From: Ricordea florida
Taxonomy: Eukaryota; Cnidaria; Anthozoa; Corallimorpharia; Ricordeidae
NCBI GenBank assembly: GCA_949710005.1
Contig: OX453277.1
Coordinates: 5,816,024-5,880,023, forward strand
DNA: 64,000 nucleotides
Reading direction: 5' to 3'
The translations under genes were made by a program, and so were the position numbers. The notes beneath the pieces were generated by a model. That model was not told the DNA's origin, searched no databases, and worked only from the letters and a program-made list of their open reading frames with translations. Of the stretch, positions 23,848 to 35,258 are shown one piece after another; position 1 is the first letter of the stretch; each line of letters opens with the position of its first letter.

Positions 23848-26800
23848 ATGGCTGCGAACAAATCTTCCACGAGCTTCTCTGGCATCGCGTGTTTTCTCCA
23901 CTTTGGCTTCACTCTTGCGTCCGTGGCGTTACTGAGTTACAAAGTGATTTATCTGGAAAGAGAACTTAGCACGTTCAGAGGGGAATTTCTGTCACAGACA
24001 TTAAAGAACACAGTCAAGACGGATGCTTCAGATGATTCTCCAGGTGAAAGAACAGCGAGCCAAATAAACCGTCGCTCCACTGAATCTGAAGCTGTCCACG
24101 GATCGTCCTCTTCAGATGTGTTTAAGACAATTTGTCTGAAGAAATGGCTGCAGCATGTTCAGGTTTGTTTGTTATCATCAATGCTAAGAAACATTTATTT
24201 ATTTATCTCTTAAGAGATGAAGTGAGCTTCTGCGGTTAGACCTTGGAAAGGTATAGGTCAATAGTTTTTTATACAAAGTTCTGTATTTTGACTAAATTAA
24301 GATAAATTGGCCACTGATTATACTAGTTAGTTACTGGTTACTTGTTGATTTCAAAATTACACTTGTAAGCCGAACTTGGAGTAGTATGCAAGGAGTTAGT
24401 TTCTCAATCAACTGGCGCTGTATCAGATGTATTGGTGAGGAAATCGAAACCCACAAAATCTGGTTTATCAAACGAGTTAATAAAGTAAGTCTATATCACA
24501 GTAGGATTAAAGTATTGCTGTTAGATGTTTCGTGCGTTAGCCTTTTGCGACAACAACTAATTTAACGAGGAAAAGTAGGAGCCGAGATTGTTTTAGCATT
24601 TTCTTGTCATTTGCAGATCATGAAAACAAGAAATCAGACGGTGACACCAACGTGTGTTAGAGGTTTGTAAACCACGGTGATTGAGATGCAATGGAGACCG
24701 CGGTTTTGTAAAGCTCAGTCTAAACTTTGCTTTCATGGGCGGCCCATAATGCCCCTCATGTTTAAAAGAGCACTTCAAACAAGTTCTTTCGTATCCCATA
24801 ATAGTTCAATACTTCAGTCCCCATTTTCCACAAGTCAACTTAGTTTTCTAGAAACAAAGTGCATCACGCAGAAATAGTCCATAGGTTAAACCTGGTTATT
24901 ATTTCCAAATGAAATTATATACTTTGCAAAGTGTACCAAATCTGGATGTCAAGCGCCGTCGTAATGTGCAAGGCCATTTTCGCTTGAAACTGAATCTTGT
25001 ACCAAAGTTAATTAAGGAGATAAAGGAGCAAAGATGAGGCTCCCATCATACCTTGTGTCCTCTTAGTGGACTGTGTCATTTTAGGGGGGAAGGGCAGGGG
25101 CTTGGGCTCCATCTGATGCAACTGATGATTGTCAGGGGCCTTAAGTCAATTCTTACCCCAACCACATCCCCCTCCCCCCCCCCTCCCCCATCTCCCTTTC
25201 CCCAAGAGACACCAGGTCTTTGGAAAATTTAGGGAATCAGCTGTCTTCATTTGTTATTGATTAATCTCTCAGGTCCTCCGGGCCCTCCTGGAAAAAGAGG
25301 CCATCGTGGGCGCACTGGCTCAGCAGGGCCACCTGGTAAAAGAGGGCCTCGAGGCCCCCGAGGCCCACCTGGTAAAGGCCCTGGAGTCAATGAGACCTAC
25401 ATCAAAGAATTTGTGAAGAGAATATCGCCTCAGACTCAAAGCGAACCAGGAAAGTTCTGTGAGTGGAATAATTCCATATCTGTGCATTGTTCAGACGGTA
25501 TCTTAACCTCTGGCACTTATCATGACAACCTATTCGATTAAAGAACTAACGAAGCTGTAAAAAAGAAAAGGAACTCCACGCGAAAAAATCCTTAATGTTA
25601 AACTTGTAAACTTGATCGAGATACGTACGAAAATCCTAAAATCTAACCTGATGAACGATGAATATTGCATGCTGACCGAATAATTATTTCCCGGTTTTAT
25701 AGCGAAAGATACTACTTGCCTATTTTATGATTTTCTCAGTACGCGATCAACCCCTATGTGAGACAAAACGAGTGTCATTAATAAATAACTTATTCTGGAT
25801 TTTTTTTGTCGTAAACATACATACAGTGTTGTCTAAAGCCTCTAATCAGTGATTCCGAGTCAAGCTAACATGTTTTTCATTGATTAACCTTGAATTACAC
25901 TATCCACACTTGAGTAGGAAAACTAGGTTATACTCCATGTCTTATTCTCTGTGTCATTCCCAAAATAAATTATTCTACATTACATTAATAGCAAGTACTT
26001 TATATCATTTAAGTTGGAACTTAGCTTTAAAGTGAATACGCACGTGCAAACTTGTGGCCCTTAATCTAGCGGAGATCTCATATGCATATATAGTATGAAC
26101 ACTCAGGTGATTATACAAAATCGCGCTATCTCGGATTATCAGCCGATAATCACCTCGACGAAGAAAATGGCTGCCAGTCGTTCGCGCGCTTTTGATGAAA
26201 TAAATTTTTTTCGTGTTGCAGGATGCTTTTCCTTTTTTTTTTGGAAATCAGTAATCCCGTGTGTATTTATACTTAAAAAATTCTTCGCCTCACGCTCAGT
26301 GATAATCACTTCGCCTTGCGCGAATTAATTGTTAAATATGACATTTTTATGAAAATACTTTCATGAATCAAGCTGTCCACTCTTGATACTCTCGAACACC
26401 AAGTTATGCTCCGACTATCCTTAAAAATGTTATTCTTAAATAAATTGTTCTATTGCTACATGAAAATCAAATCCTTTATTTATTAAGGTTAGCACTTATG
26501 GTAAATACGCACGAGCCAGGTTGTGTCCCTTAATCTAGCGATTTACAGGAGATTTACGACCTTGAAAAAGACCACAACCATTCTATGCTTGTCTCATATA
26601 TTCTGCGAGCAAACCTTTTTATTTACATGTAATTGTAACAGATTTCAATACTTAATTTTTTTTGTCTTTTTGTTTTAGCTGCTCCTCGATTCACAAGCAA
26701 ACATCCTACAGTGATAACTGTCAAAGTCGGTGGTAATGTTTCTATTAATATCAAAACACGTGGGTTTCCAGAGCCACATATCACGTGGTCGATACCTAGT

Positions 26801-29800
26801 AATAGCCATGGAAACCACAATCAACAACGGTACAAAACAGTTGGTGGGAAACTGGAGATCACTGATGCACACTACGAAGATACGGGCATGTATACATGTC
26901 GAGCAGAAAATGTTTTTGGAAACATAACAAAAAATATAAAACTGGTTGTTTTTGGTGAGCACTTTTATTTCTTTGTCCTTTCATAAACATTTAACCCAGA
27001 TGTAGGGCCTTCCTTTTCTGTGATCACTTTATGGGTTAATTTTGTTTGAATTAGTACTATCCACTAGTACCATCTTTTGTTTAGCAATATAATCTTTTGT
27101 AAGAGGTTCAATCATGTCCTTTTCACAAGTAAACCTGTTTCTGGAATCCCTAGTAACCAAAAGCAGCACAATAAGAAAGAAATACTGGTGTTAATTCAGA
27201 AATGGAATTTTATGTTTAAAATTATGCACTGGAGTTTAAGAATTACCCACTTAGTTTTCGTTCACGCTCCTAGATTATTGTATTTAAAACGGCCGCTCAT
27301 TGTCCTCACGCTACCTTACCCCTATCAAAGACCGCTCTTTTTCGATGAACAATAATAGGTAAATCCATCTACGGGTATATTACAAACTGACAACATTACT
27401 GGCTCCCAGTTGGCTTGATAACTCAGTTGGTAGAGCACTGCACCGGTATCGCAGAGGTCATCGGTTCGAACCCCGTTAAGGCCTGAGTTGTTTTTTTTTC
27501 AGGCTTTAATTTCACAGCTGCTTAAGTTGAGTACATAACTGCGATGATCAATTAACGTCATTAAATAATAGTCAAAGTTATGTCCACATTTTACACGCCG
27601 ACAAGCCTTATTTGTGGTGTGATAACGATTATTAGAAAACGTGACGCATTAAGGCTGTCATAATTATGATATCACGAAAACATTGTGTTGAATTCTGCCC
27701 TATGGTCAGTCGTGGTAACTCGTAGTCGTGCTGGATCACTTGTAGTTATAAGTGGTGGTGATAAGTCGTGGTCGTTCCAGGTCACTCGTCACCATTCGTA
27801 GTCGCCCTGAGTCACTCGTAGTCACTCGTAGCTATTCGGTGTAACTTGTTAGTCGTAGTCATTTGTGGTCCTCCATGCTTGCTTTGACACCCTATCGATT
27901 CAAGTTATTCATTGGACTGGTTTTCTCTTGAATCTTTGACACAGGTTCTCCAAGATTCAAAACTTCACCACCCGGTGAGATTAAAGGTTATCTCAACAAA
28001 ACCACAACGTTGCCTTGTGACGTCATAGGTCACCCTACCCCCGTAGTTAAATGGAGCAGATCTCCACGAGCACTCCTCCCTCGGGATCGTACTTCATTCA
28101 AGAGTGATGGTCTGCATATAAACAACACTCAATACGACGATAAAGGGGTGTACATTTGTCAGCCATCCAACAAGTATGGTTCAATCATTCATGGAGTATT
28201 CCTTAAAGTAGAGACAGTAGGTGGGTCCTTACAATATTCATCTTTTCTGATAAATTATTTCAGAACTTATTTCCTCCGGTTTCTCTCACCTTCCATTTAA
28301 ACCTTCACTGTACTTTTCTCTATTTACTTGACTTAATAAATTTGCAACTTTTGCTTTTCAGAGACGCCCTTTTTTATCACTACACCACCAGCATCAATTT
28401 CAGTAAATGGATTGAGAGAATCAGTTCGGGTCAATTGCTCAGCCAAAGGGTCTCCTCTACCTACTGTCATGTGGTACAGGGATGACGTCATTATGCCCGT
28501 CATCAATTACGTCACTGCAGATGAATTCACCAGTGTACTTGATATTGATGAATTCCAAGCCGCTAACCAGTCCACTTACAAATGCATTGCGCGCAATATG
28601 TACAACAATTCGGTGGAAAGAACTTCCAAACTAGGTAAGTGGATTGCTTTATGTTAAATTAAATTAATTAGGCAGTGAACCCAACTCCATTTCGCGGGGA
28701 GGAATGTTGGCGTAGTGGTGAGAGCACGCCCCACCCACCTATTTAACTGTGATGCAAGTTCGGTTCCTGCCGTCTAATGTGGGTTGAATTTGTTTATGGT
28801 TCTCTCTTTGTTCCAATAATGAATAAAAATTTACTGCTAGTCTTATTGTCAATTTTGAGTTCGACGACTAAGCCTCGATAGATTGATTTATCAATGGATC
28901 CATCCAGTGATAAACTCTACTGGTGCGTGAGAGAGCAGGCGAGGAAGTGCGTTTATGCGTACATGACTGAAAGTGAGAGAAAGTGATTGAATGAGTGAGA
29001 GAGTGAATATGTGAGTGATGAAAGAGAAAGTTAACTGTCTGCCTGCGTGAAAGTGAGGAAAAGGTGGGTAAGTAACTGAGAGTCAGAGGAAGTGACAGAG
29101 TTAGTGAGTGAGAGTGATTGAATGAGTGACAGGTTGAGTGACTGAGAGCAAATGTTTGAACGGTTGATTAAGTGAGTGAGTAAATGAGTAAACCTTTACT
29201 TGAGTGTCAACTGTATCTGGCACTGACGTACTAATTGGGGACACTGTAAAGTACAAAATGAAATAAAATCTAATCAAGGGTTGGAGAGAGGAAAACCGGA
29301 GTACCTGCTTAAAAACCTGTCGGAGCAAAGTAGAGAACCAACAAATTCAGTCCACATACGACAACGGGAATCCAACTCGGGCTACATTATTGGAAATCGA
29401 GCGCTCTTACCACTGCGCCAACCCTGTTTCACTGAGAGAGTAATTGAGTAAGTAAATGGGTGGGTCGGTGAGCGACTAAGAGTGAGAGGAAGTGATAGAG
29501 TAAATGGCTGAATGTCGTTGAGTAAGTGGGAGATTAAGTGAGTGATTGAGTGACCGACAGTAAGTAAATAAGTGAATAAGTGAGTTCGTGAGTAAGCGAG
29601 AGTGCGTTTGTGAGGGTTTGAGTAACTTCCGAGTGCGAGAGTGGTTGAGTTACTAAGTGAATAACTGAGTGATTGATTGAGTGAGAAAGTGAATGAGTGA
29701 GTGGGTGAGTAAGTGAGTGCGTTAGTGCTTGGGTAATATCATTGGGTGTGTAAATGAAAAGAGTAAATACGTGGGGGAGAGACTGAGTGAGTGAGTAAGA

Positions 29801-31162
29801 GAGAGTGACGGGTGAGTAAGAGTGATGAAGCTTGAAATGATGAACGTTGATGACTGCCATACTGCTTTCAACTGAGTTAAAAAGTTTGTACTTTTTTCTT
29901 TTCCTTTTTAGTTCTTGTAAACTGTGGCAATCCAGGTAGACCAGAAAACGCGGTTAGTATCACCGGTGGATACTGGGTTGGAGAATATGTCAGATACCTG
30001 TGTCATCCTGGATATACCATGCGCGGCCCAGCAGTGAGGCGATGCTTGCCCAGCGGTCAGTGGAGTGGGAATCGACCAATCTGTAAGGAGTATTTCTTAT
30101 ATTGCCTTTCGTAAATCTAAGTCACACATATATGAAAAAAGTAATAAAAGGAAATAAGGGAATTTCTAAAGACGAGAGATATTTCAAGTTTTCGCAAAGA
30201 TACGAAATTTCTCTTTCTAGTGTCGTTAAATATTTATGAAGTTAACGCAGCGAACCAGGGAAGTGTTTTATTAGCAACTACGTAATTTACATTTTTTTTA
30301 AATGTAAATTTAAAGGTATACCGAGGACAGAGGAATAACAAATCTCTGAAAATGACAATGGCAATGACATCGTACACGTGTGATATCATTTATATCTACA
30401 CATATGTAATATCCTTTATTTTTTTCTAAATCATCTGAACGGGCCAGAATCCTAAATCCTCGAATTTGATTGGCTAATCACGCGCGCGGAACTGGTCCAG
30501 CTTTTTACGATACTGCCCACGGGCCGGATTTTTTCCCACTCAGGTAGGTTTCAAATAGGTTTCAAATAGGTTTCGAGGCGCGTCGGTTGAGAAAACATGT
30601 TCGTGTTTTTCGCAAAACATGGCTACCGCACATTTTGTACCACCTGAATCAACTTTAGAGGATTTTATCGAGGAGCAAGCAAACAAAAACACATTGAGTA
30701 AAACCAAAAGGGATGTTTCGTTACTAAAAGGCTTTAGGAGAATGAAAGACAAAGAATTCCAAAATAAATTAACCGAGAGAGCTCAATAAAATACTGTGCG
30801 CATTCATTCTGGCAGTGGTAAAAAATAGGACGCAGGAGAATATGAACCAATGAACCTACGGTCGTTTGTATCCAGAGTCGACCGCTATTTACGGATGAAG
30901 GATTGCCCCACAGCCATCAAAGAAGGAAAAGAATTTAGAAAAACCAGGGAAAGACTAGCTGCAAAGCAGAAGGATTTGAAAAAAGCGCGAAAGGAAAACA
31001 AGACAAAGGCAGCTCGCGCTCTGACTGACGAAGAGGTCGATGTTCTAACCGAGCTTCTAACTGAGCTAACCGCCGACCGGTTAGCTCAGTTGGTAGAACA
31101 CCGGACTACCGTGCGGGAGGTTGCGGGTTCAAACCCCGGCCGGACCAACACTCAGGGTCTTA

Positions 31163-31196
<34 letters not shown>

Positions 31197-34148
31197 GACA
31201 TCTGTAAATGGTTAGACTTTCTAGTCTTCTCGGATAAGGACGATAAACCGTAGGACCCGTCTCACAACACTTGTTCCTAATGATCTGTGGGACGTTAAAG
31301 AACCCACACACTGTTCGAAAAGAGTAGGGGACGTAGTTCCCGGTGTGGTGGTCTATCTTTACGTCTGGTTTCATCTGACAATTCATTCATGGGTTGGGTG
31401 GGTGTGTGAGATCATGTATGGACTGATAGCGGCAGCCAGAGGCGCCTTTACATGCTGACGTCCGATCTCAGCCAATAGAAGTGTAAAGCGCCTTTGAACA
31501 TATTCATATGAAAAAGTGCGCTATATAAATTCATTATCATTATCATCATTATCATTGTTCTTTACGGCAAAGAAATTTTGAGTCTTTCGTCTCCGGAGAC
31601 CTTGTTAAACACGTTATGGTTGAACAACACCCAGCACTTCGGCTTAAGAAGGTGCCAAGAACATAGAAATATGAGGTGGGGCGATCTTCAGCTTCAAACC
31701 AGTGCGGATGGAACGTACGGAATTTCTCGAATATACCGAGAGACAAACAAAAACAAGAACGGGCATTGAACCATTAGACACTCGCACAGTTAAGACGAAA
31801 ATGTTTTCGGTCCCAGCGAGTGACAGATATCCAGTGCGAGCCTTGCACCTTTATGCTTCTAAAAGACCGGAACAAAGGAACTTAGAGGACAGCCCGTTTC
31901 ATTTAAGGGTGAACTTAACCATGATGGCAAACTCTTCAAAGCCCTGGTCCAAAGTACCTCACGAACCGGAAGAAAGCGAATGATCCAAAAGTTAAACAAC
32001 CAAGAGGTTTCCCCCACTCACATCATCCAAATTTCTGGCCACAAAAATGTTTAGAACCTCAATGTTTACAGTTCCCTTTCAGAGAAACAACAGCGGAATA
32101 TCACTTCAACTAGGAGATCGCTGGAAACTGAAGAAAGGGAAGACGTCAGCTTATCAGAAAACCAAGAATCTCCTCAAAGAGTGTTGCATGTCCGTACTTC
32201 AAGGTGCATGTGTAAACCACGTTGGCACATTAAATATCTTGATAAACAATGTAAGTCAGCAGAGTCCAAACTTGTCTTTGCACAGCCGGCGAAGCGCCCA
32301 TTATGTGATTGAATCAGACAGTAATTAATCGGACTTTAAATAAATTTCGAATTATTATTTGTATTTAGCGTTATTCTGAATGAGAAGGTTTCTTAACAAC
32401 TGAAGAGTTTTTCTCCCCAAGACAGATATTGAGCATCTCATAACTTTTTAAATTGGATTCTCGAGTTTTCGCCAGTTCGCAAACATGATTTATAAGGCTC
32501 GCGTCATAAGGGAAAAATTAAAATTGCTGATTTACACGCTTTTATTCTCCTTTAATATAAAATAAACAAATTACACCATAGAAAGTGCTTTGTATGGATT
32601 TTTATTCACTGGTTGCAAAACTTTAGAAACCGTAACGAGTGATTATAACGAATGAGTGAGTTTCTAAAGGTTGACAGCTTAGGTAAATAAAATCAGTACA
32701 GTGCACTTTCTATGAGGTAATCTAGATCTATACGTGATATCATTTGATAAACTTTACTTTCCACTGTTATACAATTTAACTTCTTTTTGCTGCATCGCTT
32801 TACAAAATAAACAAAGATTTTATTGCACTTGTGGTGTATGGTGGGTAAAATAATAGAGAACTAAGAGGGAGACACAAAACATTTGGATAAAAACACTGTG
32901 TTGTACTGAAATACTGAACACTGGTGGTATATGTTGAGCCGAATAAATATATGAAAGTTGTATTTTTTCGTCATGTCACAGGGAAACTTGGAAAAAGAAA
33001 ATCCGACTTTTCTCACCTGAGAACAGATCTACGAATTTCCGATTACGAGTTCGGACGTGCCGACCACCGAGTTCATACGAGAAAGGCCACTAAATTAGGT
33101 TGATCGGACAAACATCCTGCACACTGCTACGATTTGAATGCCAAAGTGAATGAGTTGTGAGATAATGAAGACTATTGTCAGGAGAATGTTTGGAGGATGT
33201 ATTTTTCAGCACTCTCTCAAGCGAACTCGGAAAAAAAGGAAAACCTAGTTATTCTAATGAGTCGAACCTACGATCTCTTTAGACTGCGCCTCAGACCGCA
33301 CTTTTTGCGATAATATCGTCTCAAATACTAGTTTACATTTGCATTGTGTTTGTATGGCGATACAGAACGAAATTCGATTTTAAGACGACATTGCCGCTTC
33401 GTAGTGACCGCGTTGTTAGAAAATATATTTTTTTACTGGGTTCCGTCGCTCCGCCACTCCGCAAATACGGAAACACATTTACTGACATATAGGCGTCATT
33501 ATAAAAAGGTAATGCCGTATCAAAATCGAATTTAGGTTATACCAGAACCCATAATCTTTTGAGTACTATCTCCGGCCGAACTATAGATCGGCGGGTCATC
33601 GGTTCGACTCGCTGGGCCGAGAGAACTCGGATTTCCCGTGTCTTTTGCGTGTGAGATGTTTAAGAAAAATACCCCTTTCAACATCATTGTATTTCCTCTA
33701 CAGTGCTTCTTACAAAGTCCATTTAGCATGAGTTGCATTATTTAGTTAGTTATTTCTTTCAGGTACTGACAAACCAGAGTGCTATGAATATCATGCTATT
33801 GATGATCCTACGAGATACAGAGGTTACAGCAGACTACATTACGGCACACAACACAGCAAATGCGATAGATACCTGGCTGCAGACTGGTACAGGTTTGTTG
33901 TTGGCAAGATGATGGCCACATCATGTACAAGTGATAACCACTGTGATACATCTGCTCCAGGGTGGTTAAGTGGAGGACATCCGAGCACCCGGGATGGTAG
34001 GGTCAGTCGACACGTTTGTTTTAGAAGTAGTTCTAATTGCTGTCGTTACTCCACAACTATCCTCGTACGCAACTGTGGAAGCTTCTACGTGTACAAATTA
34101 AAAGGAACACCAGCATGTAACCTTCGATACTGTACACAATACCACTGA
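23848..34148 (+). CDS. Receptor-like gene copy C, complete: type II TM-collagen-Ig-Ig-Ig-CCP-D8C
   Basis: Exons: 23848-24162, 24617-24662, 25273-25458, 26679-26954, 27945-28220, 28362-28634, 29912-30082, 33763-34148. All phases chain (0, then 1 throughout) and the ATG opens the frame. Exon 1 has a hydrophobic segment at about residues 12-33 ([16 protein letters not shown]) with no signal cleavage pattern, then a short helical stalk: type II topology is likely. The collagen exon (62 codons) has [14 protein letters not shown] triplets. Three I-set Ig domains follow (TWSIPS..YTC; VKWSR..YIC; MWYRD..YKC), then CCP ([16 protein letters not shown]) and D8C (DWYRF, PGWLSG, VCF, NCC, VRNC, RYC). D8C domains occur in uromodulin, GP2 and OIT3; collagen plus Ig on a type II protein suggests a trimeric surface receptor. 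Ligand and role are unknown; recognition of self or microbes is inference. Confidence 0.85.
24663..26678. other. Copy C introns around the collagen exon
   Basis: The 24663-25272 intron matches 60336-60918 of copy D. The 25459-26678 intron holds an AGGTGATTAT / ATAATCACCT inverted repeat (about 26103-26157). Two similar stretches (about 26030-26080 and 26500-26550, sharing CCTTAATCTAGCG) flank it, so an insertion bounded by a direct duplication is likely. No gene seen. Confidence 0.4.
27412..27483 (+). repeat. tRNA-like SINE head in copy C
   Basis: A 72-nt segment from GGCTTGATAACTCAGTTGG to GTTCGAACCCCGTTAAGGCC with tRNA-like A and B boxes, then a T-rich hairpin tail (GCCTGAG..CAGGC). Anticodon and acceptor stems pair badly, so I read it as tRNA-derived repeat rather than a tRNA gene. 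Copy A has a truncated version. Confidence 0.5.
27705..27872. repeat. Degenerate GTAGTCACTC repeat, copy C
   Basis: Paralogue of 838-1000 with the same imperfect 10-12 bp units. Confidence 0.55.
28703..29830. repeat. SINE fragments and GTGA microsatellite in copy C intron
   Basis: SINE fragment at 28703-28830, GAGT/GTGA tetranucleotide repeats at about 28970-29190 and 29440-29830, and a reverse-strand SINE at 29192-29425. All are paralogous to 1852-2945 of copy A. Confidence 0.65.
30619..32328 (+). pseudogene. Crypton-type tyrosine recombinase (DUF3504-like), decayed and split by a SINE
   Basis: Starts at an ATG with [16 protein letters not shown], then [36 protein letters not shown] and, after the [43 protein letters not shown] and [12 protein letters not shown]. 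This order matches the DUF3504 family (ZMYM2/QRICH1/KCTD1-like genes and Cryptons). There are in-frame stops (for example after LTERAQ and in the KNKNGH region) and frame changes, so it is dead. I did not locate the catalytic Arg-His-Arg-Tyr set. Confidence 0.65.
31070..31555 (+). repeat. tRNA-derived SINE (second family) inserted in the Crypton relic
   Basis: Head GGTTAGCTCAGTTGGTAGAA and GCGGGTTCAAACCCCGG, body CTGAGGAGAAAGTGCTGCC, and tail GTAAAGCGCCTTTGAACATA ending in (ATTATC)n. Longer than the 20299 copy by an extra internal segment. It interrupts the recombinase frame, so it is the younger insertion. Confidence 0.8.
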
Positions 34149-35258
34149 TAGTAATCACTACACTAACCACTGTTGTACCTTTTTAATCAACTCCTTATGT
34201 TACAAACGAGTCACTTACCTTTCTTAAAGACTTACTCACCGATTGAGAAAAAAAACTACGCTAGTTATATGTTTGTTGTCGAGTTTCATAGTCTGGGTGC
34301 AGTTAGTTGTTAATAGAACTGCTGGTGACGTTGACTGACGTTTTGAGGACTTGAGCGTAAGTCACTATTACAGCCAAGTTAAAAAATTCAGAAAACTGTA
34401 CATCTAAATGGAAATTCACTTTAATAATAAAGGCTTCAACAAATAAAGCAGATTCCAAAGTACAAAATCATTTACTTGCGATTGATAATTTAACGAGATT
34501 AAGGAAAATCACAAGAGCTTCACAATGTTTGTGTAAAGTGTGATAAGTATTGTTGTAAAATGAATTGCTGTTACGTGTAATAAAGTAAATATGACAAACG
34601 CCAGGAGGCGTTTACGCGGGATGGGTCGTTGTGACCATATTTATGCGTTGCGATAAACACAGTCTGCTTATACTAACCAACAAGCTTGAGGGAGGGGACC
34701 CTGCTTTAACATGGAACGAGCGATTGGACACGAGGAATTTTCTCACATAAAATAACTCAAGAAACTAATCAGGGCCCAAAATGGTATTCACCGTTGAGGA
34801 TATGTAATTTGACTGTTGGAAATCGCCATGTCCAGTCTTCGGTGTTGTAATTGAAATTTTAGTCAAGTTCCGGTTCCAGCAAAAAAAAGCTGAAAATTAC
34901 ACAATTTATATCTCAAGAAAATAAAGAGCCACTGACTGTGACCCTTCAGTGTTTTCTCACACGGATCCACCCCTGATCTTGCACGTGATTCCAACGTGGA
35001 CTGAAGCCAATGAAATCGCGCACACCAACCATACCAAAAAAAGTGATTTGTGACTGCAATGGAAAAAAAAACGGAACTCTCCCGAAACGATGACACGCTA
35101 ACCTGCGGCATCCCGCGTAATAATCGCTGTTGCACTTGTTGCAATTAGGAGTAGAAGCTGCAACAAAAGTCTCTAGGACAAAAACTGTTCTTCTCCACCA
35201 CACAATTCCACTAAAACTTAAATTATTATCATAACCCACAACCCTTTTTCTTTCCATT
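34149..35258. other. 3' UTR and spacer of copy C
   Basis: Paralogous to 5762-6913. AATAAA signals at 34426-34431 and 34442-34447. No gene supported. Confidence 0.6.

Larger units (their letters stand above)
30410..32735. mobile_element. Composite insertion in copy C intron (Crypton relic, SINE, palindrome)
   Basis: Copy A lacks this whole stretch in the equivalent intron. GTGATATCATTT occurs at both edges (near 30381 and 32735), which may mark the insertion. Inside are a decayed Crypton recombinase frame, a nested SINE and, at 32577-32716, a segment bounded by CATAGAAAGTGC / GCACTTTCTATG inverted repeats. Confidence 0.55.

Noticed and set aside
27412..27483. Functional tRNA gene
   Set aside because: Acceptor and anticodon stems pair poorly and the segment continues into a SINE-like tail. 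The heads at 20299 and 31080 are likewise parts of SINEs.
30850..31173. 107-aa ORF ending in [20 protein letters not shown]
   Set aside because: Hybrid of Crypton frame and SINE; the C-terminal part is SINE tRNA sequence, not protein.
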